Origin: Anabaena sp. PCC 7108
Lineage (GTDB): Bacteria > Cyanobacteriota > Cyanobacteriia > Cyanobacteriales > Nostocaceae
Reading direction: 5' to 3'
DNA length: 64,000 bases
NCBI RefSeq assembly: GCF_000332135.1
Contig: NZ_KB235896.1
Location: forward strand, 2,553,403-2,617,402
The translations under genes and the position numbers were made by a program. Of the stretch, positions 1 to 7,315 are shown piece by piece. Positions within the stretch are counted from its first letter, which is position 1; each line of letters starts with the position of its first letter. The notes under the pieces are model-generated. The model did not search any database, was not told the origin of the DNA, and saw only the letters and a list, made by a program, of their open reading frames with translations.

Positions 1-773
1 TACAAACAAAGAACCTTTTCTCCCATAAGGTATGCACACGCAGAACCAAGAAGAGTGAATACAACACCCCTCGCACGGGAAAGCTTGTTTTTTGGCTGCT
101 CACTACTATCATCAAATCGGATTGGGAGGCGGAAAAGATAGCAGCGACCGGGAAAGATAGATTGAATTTTCTTATATACTCTTTCCTGGCGGGCATATAC
201 ACTATTGTTGCTCCCAGTTCCAAATAAGATAAACCGTTTTTCTGGATACATCAGAAGCCGAGTGTACAAACCAGCCAGCGCATCTAGTCCACCACTCCAC
301 AACGTCACTTCACATCCTTGGGGTGCTAACGGAAGAGATTGGTGTTCAACAAGGCGTTCCGGTGCAATCCGTTTTTGAAAGTCGAAAACCCATTCGGTAT
401 CAGTTGTCCATTTAAGCAGGTCATCTAGTTTTGCGCGAAATGGTTCAGCACTAAACAATTCTGGATGACGTAATGGCAGTATCACATAAAATCGGCGTTG
501 GTTCTTTGTAAGACTTTGAGGAGCAAGACGATCTGAGGTATATATAGCAACAGCAAGGTCAATGAGATCAGCAATAATAGGGGGAAACTCTCCTAGAACA
601 CGATATTTTAACTCTGTATCACCTACATTAATTCCAATAGTTGCCTTTTTATCCTGAGAGTGATCAACAAATAGCACAGATCCATTACTGTTCTCTACAG
701 GTTGAAAGTGTAAAGTGTAATCTTTATAGTTACTTTCAGTTGGTTTTTGTTGACGTGAAGGTGTATGGTTCAT
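1..773 (-). CDS. QueC/QatC-like PP-loop ATPase, partial (C-terminus beyond window)
   Basis: Minus-strand gene starting with ATG at 773 and open to the window edge, giving 257 visible codons. A PP-loop signature SGGLDA lies at residues 160-165 and is followed by a segment with SRARG (232-236) and LGSACAYLMGE, an arrangement typical of 7-cyano-7-deazaguanine synthase (QueC)-like enzymes. Housekeeping QueC is about 220-240 aa with the PP-loop near residue 10. The ~155-residue N-terminal extension here instead matches the QueC-like proteins of anti-phage systems (QatC of Qat, Cap9 of type IV CBASS). The last PP-loop residue is Ala rather than the usual Ser. The start overlaps the upstream gene's stop by 4 bp (ATGA), so the two are translationally coupled. 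The zinc-binding cysteines expected near the C-terminus lie outside the window. QueC-like assignment is fairly firm; the defence role is inferred. Confidence 0.75.
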   Translation of the reverse strand, partial: MNHTPSRQQKPTESNYKDYTLHFQPVENSNGSVLFVDHSQDKKATIGINVGDTELKYRVLGEFPPIIADLIDLAVAIYTSDRLAPQSLTKNQRRFYVILPLRHPELFSAEPFRAKLDDLLKWTTDTEWVFDFQKRIAPERLVEHQSLPLAPQGCEVTLWSGGLDALAGLYTRLLMYPEKRFILFGTGSNNSVYARQERVYKKIQSIFPGRCYLFRLPIRFDDSSEQPKNKLSRARGVVFTLLGSACAYLMGEKVLCL

Positions 774-1393
774 ATTGCTAGATTCTCCTCAAGGTCTATC
801 TCCTTGATTTGCGATCGCCTACTTCGTCTCAAGTGGGATACACTCTCATCTAAATTTGCCTTTTTTGCTAATCTTGAAATCTGCTCAAAGATATCTCTCT
901 TTAATTCCTCCATACGGTCTGCCAAAATGAAATTATCAACTTTGGCGTGGTGATCAGGAATTAGTGGAATTTTTCCTTCAAATTCTGATACATACGCCTT
1001 CTGCATATATCTTTCTATAACTTTTTCTGGAAGAGTATCATTGTCAAATTGTTGCCCATAACGCAAATCATGAATAATATCAATTCCAGCATCCTTAACC
1101 AATGTCTTAGTTCGATGTGGGATGTTAGCTTGTTCTGCTAATTTATGAATCTTTTTACTTAAATCAGCATAGTTTATAGATTTATTATTGCTAGAACTTT
1201 GAATTTCTTGAGCTAGAAGTTCCCCCATACTCTTGGCTATCACAATAGCTGCATTACCTTTTTTCTTCAGATCATCGAGAAAGGGTTTCATTGTCATCCA
1301 AGCACATTCTTGAGGCTCTAGTTTTCCCTCACACAGTATTAGGTATGGCTTTCTATAAAGTCCTAAAAGCCGATGAAATACATCCCCGTCCAC
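770..1393 (-). CDS. 207-aa protein of unknown function, first gene of the QueC-like operon
   Basis: I do not recognise this family. The start is GTG at 1393, with GGAG nine bases upstream and an in-frame TAG shortly before, so the N-terminus is well constrained. The protein is soluble, with no signal peptide or membrane segment. Residues ~1-60 look alpha/beta (a beta-like stretch around YLILCEGKLEPQE). The remainder is mostly helical and charged, ending in a basic patch LRRSRRSQ and an acidic tail. It overlaps the QueC-like gene by 4 bp and appears to be the first gene of the operon, since upstream lie only repeats and the convergent-side RTX gene. A partner, substrate or adaptor of the QueC-like enzyme is the simplest inference, but nothing in the sequence proves a role. 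Confidence 0.7.
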   Translation of the reverse strand: MDGDVFHRLLGLYRKPYLILCEGKLEPQECAWMTMKPFLDDLKKKGNAAIVIAKSMGELLAQEIQSSSNNKSINYADLSKKIHKLAEQANIPHRTKTLVKDAGIDIIHDLRYGQQFDNDTLPEKVIERYMQKAYVSEFEGKIPLIPDHHAKVDNFILADRMEELKRDIFEQISRLAKKANLDESVSHLRRSRRSQIKEIDLEENLAI

Positions 1394-1548
1394 GCTTCGA
1401 TCTCCAATGAGAGCCTACTTATATGATCAGCTTAGAACATTATTTTAACAATGTCAATAATTAATAAGGCGATTCTGAGTAAAATGTCAGGTTTTCGATT
1501 AATAGAGAAATGGGCGCGGTTGGTTTCCCCTCTTGATCTTCACATCAA

Positions 1549-1675
1549 AATTTCATGACTACACTAGAAGAATGGGAAAACCTGCTTAGTCATTCACATC
1601 CCGACTTTTGATAAATATCTGTCATCACCCAAAAGAGAGATTTTTTAATTAAATTTACCGTTTACCCCTTAGCTA
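1549..1675 (+). repeat. Direct repeat copy 1 flanking the RTX gene, with an 18-codon ORF
   Basis: About 127 bp nearly identical to 7142-7278, in the same orientation. It begins near AATTTCATGACTACAC and ends in the CCGTTTACCC region. Both copies carry a short ORF (1556-1612 here) reading MTTLEEWENLLSH then SHPDF. The other copy has a synonymous GAA/GAG difference and a different tail. No Shine-Dalgarno sequence precedes the ATG, so translation is doubtful. The second copy also holds an extra internal duplication of ~17 bp. Confidence 0.75.
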
Positions 1676-1714
1676 CCTTGTCACCCGTTGGTTTTGGGGT
1701 TTGAATAATTTTTG

Positions 1715-1741
1715 GGTGGGCATTTTTGCCCACCTTTTTTA
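1715..1741 (+). terminator. Intrinsic terminator (plus strand)
   Basis: The stem GGTGGGCA / TGCCCACC has a 4-nt T loop and is followed by six T. The T-run is on the plus strand, so it would end rightward transcription through the repeat and 18-codon ORF at 1549-1675. The hairpin also sits just past the 3' end of the minus-strand RTX gene, where it lacks a U-tract. Confidence 0.75.
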
Positions 1742-1775
1742 TTTCACATTCCCGACGTAGAGAAAGGAAGTACTA

Positions 1776-4700
1776 TTAAGCAATAAGTGAGATATCTGTA
1801 GCAGCTAAGACAGTACCGACTCCCAAATTAGCGAAGATTCCACCGCCACCACTACCAAAAGCCGACAAGTTGACATTGTAGAACAAGTCTCCAGTACCTT
1901 GATTGTAAACCAAGTAAGCATTCTCACTGTCAATACCATCATTAGTAACTTGGTTAACCAAGCTAAAACCATTAGCAACCGATGATAAATCTGAACCGGC
2001 AGGACCAACAGCTGTAAAGGTGCTAATATCCAGCAAAATCTGATCTACTCCAGTAGCAAAGTCAGTAATTGTATCCTTACCAATGGAAATACTTTTTGGA
2101 CCTATCAACCCTAAAGTTGTACCCGTTTCCTCAGACAACCCAGTGACTGGATTGACAGCTACAGCTTGACCACCAAATTCAAAAATATCAGCGTCGGCTC
2201 CACCGATGAGAGTATCATCACCTGCCTTTCCTTTCAAGGTGTCAGCACCTGACCCACCAAATAAAATGTTATTTTTGTGATTACCAATCAGGACATTATT
2301 TCCAGCATTACCAGTACCGTCGATAGATGCTGTTCCTGTCAGAGAAAGGTTTTCAACGAAGGGTGGTAAAGTAGTGGTGACAGAAGCAGTCAGGGTATCA
2401 GTGATAGTCGTAGTGGCACTGGTTTTTGTACCCAAACTGGCATTGGTAGGAGATGTTAGGCTTAGAGTAAAGGTTTCATCGGCTTCATTGATGAAATTAT
2501 TAACAATGGGGATATTAATGACTTGACTGGTAACACCTGGGTTAAAGGTCAGAGTTCCTGTTTTGCCAGTATAGTCTGAACCTGCTATAGCTGTACCGTT
2601 ACTAGTAGCATATTGAACAGTAATGGTTTGAGTGCTAGTGTCGGAAAGAGTCACCGTATAGGAAACATTTTGAGAACTAGTACTGCCTTCAACTATGGTT
2701 TGGTCGTCACTGAGGTTAATAGTGATTAATGGCAAGTCATTATCAGCAATATTGACAGTGGCACTCTTCGCTGCACCCAGGGTATATCCTGTGCCAGTGG
2801 CTAAGTTGAGGATAGCTGTTTCTGTACCTTCAACAATGGTGTCATCAATGGGATTAACTGTCACCGTGGCTGTTGCAGAACCCGCAGCAAAAGTTACAGT
2901 TCCCGTGAGGTTGCTGTAGTCAGTACCGTTAGTAGCTGTACCTGCGGTGGTGTAATTAACAGTTAAGGCACTGGTTGTGCTACCTGTTCTGGTGAGGGTA
3001 AAGACTCCTGGATTCGTCGGTTCAGCCGCATTAGCATCTGTAGCCGCTATGGTAATTACAGGTAAAGGAGGCAAGTCATTATCAGCAATATTGACAGTAG
3101 CAGTTTTAGCTGTACCCAGGGTATATCCTGTGCCAGCAGCTAAGTTGAGGATAGCTGTTTCTGTACCTTCAACAATGGTGTCATCAATGGGATTAACTGT
3201 CACCGTGGCTGTTGCAGAACCCGCAGCAAAAGTTACAGTTCCCGTGAGGTTGCTGTAGTCAGTACCGTTAGTAGCTGTACCTGCGGTGGTGTAATTAACA
3301 GTTAAGGCACTGGTTGTGCTACCTGTTCTGGTGAGGGTAAAGACTCCTGGATTCGTCGGTTCAGCCGCATTAGCATCTGTAGCCGCTATGGTAATTACAG
3401 GTAAAGGAGGCAAGTCATTATCAGCAATATTGACAGTGGCACTCTTCACCGTACCCAGGGTATATCCTGTGCCAGCAGCTAAGTTGAGGATAGCTGTTTC
3501 TGTACCTTCAACAATGGTGTCATCAATGGGATTAACTGTCACCGTTGCAGTATTACTACCAGCCGCAAAAGTTACAGTTCCCGTGAGGTTGCTGTAGTCA
3601 GTACCGTTGGTAGCTGTACCTGCGGTGGTGTAATTAACAGTTAATGCACTGGTTGTGCTACCTGTTCTGGTGAGGGTAAAGACTCCTGGATTAGTCGGTT
3701 CAGCCGCATTAGCATCTGTAGCCGCTATGGTAATTACAGGTAAAGGAGGCAAGTCATCATTAGTAATAGTGCCTGTAACAGCCGTTGTTGTGCCAACAGT
3801 GTAACCTGTACCGGAAGCTAAAGTTAAAGCAACGGTTTCATTAGCTTCAACAGTAGTATCTGCGGTGGGATTGATGGTTAATATTGCTGTACTCGAACCT
3901 GCTGCAAAGGTAATGGTTTTTCCGGTTCCAGGAGTTGCACCAGTGTAGTCACTACCGTTAGCTGTGCCGTTGATGCCATAGTTAACACTTAAGGCATTGG
4001 TGGTACTACCTGTACGGGTGAAGGTGTAAATCAGATTGGCTGTTCCATCTTCAGTGACACTGGGAGGAGATACAGCTAGGGTAATGACGGGAATAACAGC
4101 TACATCATCATTAGTAATAGTGCCTGTAACAGCCGTTGTTGTGCCAACAGTGTAACCTGTACCGGAAGCTAAAGTTAAAGCAACGGTTTCATTAGCTTCA
4201 ACAGTAGTATCTGCGGTGGGATTGATGGTTAATATTGCTGTACTCGAACCTGCTGCAAAGGTAATGGTTTTTCCGGTTCCAGGAGTTGCACCAGTGTAGT
4301 CACTACCGTTAGCTGTGCCGTTGATGCCATAGTTAACACTTAAGGCATTGGTGGTACTACCTGTACGGGTGAAGGTGTAAATCAGATTGGCTGTTCCATC
4401 TTCAGTGACACTGGGAGGAGATACAGCTAGGGTAATGACGGGAATAACAGCTACATCATCATCAGTGATGGTTGCAGAAACAGGAGTAGTAATAGCTATA
4501 TAACCAGTTCCACTGGTGACATTAACCGATATGGTTATATCGCTCTCAAATAGTGTGTCAGCAGTTGGATCGACTGTAACAGTTGCTGTACTACTGCCAG
4601 CTAAAAAAGTGACTGTACCAGTTGCCGTACCATTTAAATTGTCAGTGAAAGTGGTTGTACCACTTTCTGTGAAGTCAGTTCCTATGACTCCATTGCTAGA

Positions 4701-6539
4701 GGCACTAAAGTTGACTGTTAAAGTATTAGTAGTGCTACCTGTACGGGTGAAGGTATAAATCAGATTGGCTGTTCCATCTTCCGTGACGCTGGCAGGAGAT
4801 ACGGCTAGAGTGATAGTAGGTAAAACATTATTAGTAAGAGTGATGGTTTGATCGGAAAATTGTACTTTTTCGACACCAGATAATGTATCTATGCCATCAC
4901 GATTACTTACTGAATCGGTAATTGTGGTTACTCCTGCATTGGTGGTGATTTGATATTGGGAAAAAGTACCTGAATAAACAGCAGTATCAGTTCCTTCACC
5001 TCCATAAAGAGTATCGTTACCTGTTCCCCCAAGTAACCTATCATCCCCTTGTTCACCGAATAAACGGTCATTGCCTCCACTACCTTGGAGAGTATCATTA
5101 CCCAAACCACCAAACAAATCATCAGTGTTGTTACTACCTGTAATGGTGTCATTAACAACAGATGTGCTGAGAATATAATCTGTGGCTGCTAGTTGACTGC
5201 TACTAAAACCGTTGATTTTCAGTCTATAGCCATAAATGGGGTTAGAAGAGTTGTTAAAGCGGGCAGTAATGACGGCATCACCTAGAGAATCATCACTGAT
5301 AAGAGTTAAGAGTGTTTGATAGTCAGCAATACCAACTGATCTGAGGTCAATTTTGTCTTGTCCTTGGACAAAATCAGTGACTACATCTAGGTCTTGGGAA
5401 AGAGTGGAATTATTGAAAGTTTCAAAGACAAATGTATCTAGTCCTGTGCCTCCTATGAAGGTATCAGAACCTGTTCCTCCCAGGAATCGATCATCTCCCT
5501 GTTCACCAAATAAACGGTCTTCACCTCCACTACCTTGGAGAGTATCATTACCCAAACCACCAAACAAATCATCAGTGTTGTTACTACCTGTAATGGTGTC
5601 ATTAACAACAGATGTGCTGAGAATATAATCTGTGGCTGCTAGTTGACTGCTACTAAAACCGTTGATTTTCAGTCTATAGCCATAAATGGGGTTAGAAGAG
5701 TTGTTAAAGCGGGCAGTAATGACGGCATCACCTAGAGAATCATCACTGATAAGAGTTAAGAGTGTTTGATAGTCAGCAATACCAACAGTGCTGAGATCAA
5801 TTTTGTCTTGTCCCTTGACAAAATCAGTGACTACATCTAGGTCTTGGGAAAGAGTGGAATTATTGAAAGTTTCAAAGACAAATTGATCTGAACCTGTGCC
5901 TCCTGTGAGGGTATCAGAACCTGTTCCCCCGAATAATTGATCATTTCCACCTTGTCCAAGAAGTGTATCATTTCCACCTTGTCCAAAAAGTTTATCATCA
6001 CTAGAAGTTCCTTCAATAGTGTCATTACCTGATGTTCCGGTGAAATCCTGCTGTTCTACCTGAATAGTTTGCCCATTTACCGTAATTGTGGCTGAATCAT
6101 CTTCTGCTTGCAAAGCTTGTAAGGTGGCATCATCTAGACTGTAACCTTGTACTAACTCAGCAAAAATTGCTCCTTCGTCTCCTGCACTATCTGTCAGGTT
6201 AATTTGAGCATCCACAAAATGTCCAATTTCTTCTAATAAAAGCGCACTAATAGCTGCTGGTGTGGCTGTAGCAACAAAATTAGCTGATAGATAAATCTGA
6301 TTAGTGCTACTAGCATAAGCACCGTTAGCTGTTCCCAGAATGCTGCTATCAAGAATCTCAATTTGCGGAATTTGACTAAAGTCACCAGTTTGCCACTGTA
6401 AACGCAGAATTTCCGCTATGCTACGGTTGTACTGCGTACCAAAAGCTGTGTCGAAACTCTGCCAGAAACTGTCTAAACCAGAAAATGCGCTTAATTGGCT
6501 GTATGTTAGCGTCAGGGCAGAATTGAGTAAAGGATTCAT
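1776..6539 (-). CDS. Large RTX / Calx-beta repeat protein (1587 aa)
   Basis: Secreted-type cyanobacterial calcium-binding protein. The N-terminal domain (1-165) carries LLLEEIGHFVDA at 100-111, a zincin-like helix with EEIGH in place of HExxH, and GDEGAIFA after it. Next come glycine-rich RTX nonapeptides (GGxGxDxLxGG) in two near-identical 150-aa units (~170-480), a third RTX stretch, then seven or more Calx-beta domains (~575-1330). The C-terminus has another RTX block and a module ending in LGVGTVLAATDISLIA, typical of cyanobacterial RTX proteins. There is no Sec signal, consistent with type I export. The Calx-beta DNA contains an exact 351-bp tandem duplication and three 339-bp units. The role is probably surface or extracellular; adhesion or enzymatic activity cannot be decided from sequence. 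Confidence 0.85.
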   Translation of the reverse strand: MNPLLNSALTLTYSQLSAFSGLDSFWQSFDTAFGTQYNRSIAEILRLQWQTGDFSQIPQIEILDSSILGTANGAYASSTNQIYLSANFVATATPAAISALLLEEIGHFVDAQINLTDSAGDEGAIFAELVQGYSLDDATLQALQAEDDSATITVNGQTIQVEQQDFTGTSGNDTIEGTSSDDKLFGQGGNDTLLGQGGNDQLFGGTGSDTLTGGTGSDQFVFETFNNSTLSQDLDVVTDFVKGQDKIDLSTVGIADYQTLLTLISDDSLGDAVITARFNNSSNPIYGYRLKINGFSSSQLAATDYILSTSVVNDTITGSNNTDDLFGGLGNDTLQGSGGEDRLFGEQGDDRFLGGTGSDTFIGGTGLDTFVFETFNNSTLSQDLDVVTDFVQGQDKIDLRSVGIADYQTLLTLISDDSLGDAVITARFNNSSNPIYGYRLKINGFSSSQLAATDYILSTSVVNDTITGSNNTDDLFGGLGNDTLQGSGGNDRLFGEQGDDRLLGGTGNDTLYGGEGTDTAVYSGTFSQYQITTNAGVTTITDSVSNRDGIDTLSGVEKVQFSDQTITLTNNVLPTITLAVSPASVTEDGTANLIYTFTRTGSTTNTLTVNFSASSNGVIGTDFTESGTTTFTDNLNGTATGTVTFLAGSSTATVTVDPTADTLFESDITISVNVTSGTGYIAITTPVSATITDDDVAVIPVITLAVSPPSVTEDGTANLIYTFTRTGSTTNALSVNYGINGTANGSDYTGATPGTGKTITFAAGSSTAILTINPTADTTVEANETVALTLASGTGYTVGTTTAVTGTITNDDVAVIPVITLAVSPPSVTEDGTANLIYTFTRTGSTTNALSVNYGINGTANGSDYTGATPGTGKTITFAAGSSTAILTINPTADTTVEANETVALTLASGTGYTVGTTTAVTGTITNDDLPPLPVITIAATDANAAEPTNPGVFTLTRTGSTTSALTVNYTTAGTATNGTDYSNLTGTVTFAAGSNTATVTVNPIDDTIVEGTETAILNLAAGTGYTLGTVKSATVNIADNDLPPLPVITIAATDANAAEPTNPGVFTLTRTGSTTSALTVNYTTAGTATNGTDYSNLTGTVTFAAGSATATVTVNPIDDTIVEGTETAILNLAAGTGYTLGTAKTATVNIADNDLPPLPVITIAATDANAAEPTNPGVFTLTRTGSTTSALTVNYTTAGTATNGTDYSNLTGTVTFAAGSATATVTVNPIDDTIVEGTETAILNLATGTGYTLGAAKSATVNIADNDLPLITINLSDDQTIVEGSTSSQNVSYTVTLSDTSTQTITVQYATSNGTAIAGSDYTGKTGTLTFNPGVTSQVINIPIVNNFINEADETFTLSLTSPTNASLGTKTSATTTITDTLTASVTTTLPPFVENLSLTGTASIDGTGNAGNNVLIGNHKNNILFGGSGADTLKGKAGDDTLIGGADADIFEFGGQAVAVNPVTGLSEETGTTLGLIGPKSISIGKDTITDFATGVDQILLDISTFTAVGPAGSDLSSVANGFSLVNQVTNDGIDSENAYLVYNQGTGDLFYNVNLSAFGSGGGGIFANLGVGTVLAATDISLIA
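2731..3747. repeat. Three 339-bp tandem Calx-beta units
   Basis: Units begin at 2731, 3070 and 3409, a 339-bp (113-codon) period, and are almost identical at the DNA level. They lie inside the RTX/Calx-beta gene and keep its frame. Such identity points to recent expansion or gene conversion. Confidence 0.85.
3755..4456. repeat. Exact 351-bp tandem duplication in the Calx-beta region
   Basis: Copies start at 3755 and 4106 (117 codons each) and look identical over their length. They encode two consecutive Calx-beta domains beginning PVITLAVSPPSVTEDG. Confidence 0.85.
5080..5890. repeat. 450-bp duplicated RTX module
   Basis: The sequence around 5074 recurs at 5524 (450-bp period, 150 codons). 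Each copy encodes RTX nonapeptides plus the same ~100-residue spacer beginning TFNNSTLSQDLDVVTDFV. A few differences are clustered in the nonapeptides. Confidence 0.8.
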
Positions 6540-6680
6540 AAAATAAGGCTTGTATGTATTTTTAACATCTTAGCCTTGTTTAGTTTTGATCCGCAACTAG
6601 TATATTGTTTGATCACAGTGATATTTCTGATACTTAGACTACAAAATAAGTAAAAACTTTAAAGAAGCTCAAATATGATC

Positions 6681-6972
6681 AGGACTTACGTAACTGGAAC
6701 ATTAGTTGTTGGTGCGTCAGACTGTATAAATCTAGTAAGTAAACAGATTTTTGATATCTGACGCACCCTACAATAGATTTTTAGGTGCTGGAACATTAGT
6801 TGTTGGTGCGTCAGACTGTATAAATCTAGTAAGTAAACAGATTTTTGATATCTGACGCATCCTACAATAGATTTTTAGGTGCTGGAACATTAGTTGTTGG
6901 TGCGTCAGACTGTATAAATCTAGTAAGTAAACAGATTTTTGATATCTGACGCACCCTACAATAGATTTTTAG
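6681..6972. repeat. Triplicated 94-bp palindrome-bearing repeat (MITE-like array)
   Basis: Three tandem 94-bp units begin at 6694, 6788 and 6882. Each holds the inverted pair GGTGCGTCAGA / TCTGACGCACC around an AT-rich core. The left flank AGGACTTACG (6681-6690) matches the terminal sequence of the related single element at 42424-42552, but no matching right terminus is present. This is non-coding dispersed-repeat DNA filling most of the 6540-7315 gap upstream of the M16 peptidase. Confidence 0.85.
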
Positions 6973-7141
6973 TGAAAATTAAATATGCGTTTCCTAAAAC
7001 CCTTGTAGAGAAGTGACCTGGGTAGATATTCTCGGCTCTACAATCTTTTTTGGAGATGTCTAATAGAAACCGATAACTTGTCTACCGATTTCTCTGCGTC
7101 CTCTGCGCCTCTGCGGTTCGTTCTTCCCTCCTTCAAGCTAG

Positions 7142-7278
7142 AATTTCATGACTACACTAGAGGAATGGGAAAACCTGCTTAGTCATGTACATCCCAAACT
7201 TTGATAAATATCAGTCTTTTGATAAATATCTGTCATCACCCAAAAGAGAGATTTTGTGATTAAATTAACCGTTTACCC
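7142..7278 (+). repeat. Direct repeat copy 2 with 18-codon ORF, leader of the M16 gene
   Basis: Second copy of the sequence at 1549-1675. The short ORF at 7148-7204 reads MTTLEEWENLLSH then VHPKL. This copy contains a second TTTTGATAAATATC segment not duplicated in copy 1. It ends ~40 bp before the peptidase start, so it probably forms part of that gene's 5' leader. Immediately upstream (7083-7125) is a common cyanobacterial repeat rich in CTCTGCG. Confidence 0.75.
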
Positions 7279-7315
7279 TATATTTCAGGGTTTTGTTGTC
7301 TCAAATTAACTGCTT

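Noticed and set aside
1776-2008. 67-codon minus-strand ORF in another frame within the RTX gene
   Set aside because: Overlaps the certain long frame; low-complexity shadow.
2695-5628. Several plus-strand frames of 74-93 codons opposite the RTX/Calx-beta gene
   Set aside because: They are antisense shadows of the repeated coding sequence, recur with the repeat period and lack ribosome sites.
6694-6972. CRISPR-like array
   Set aside because: The whole 94-bp unit is repeated without unique spacers, and no cas gene is near.
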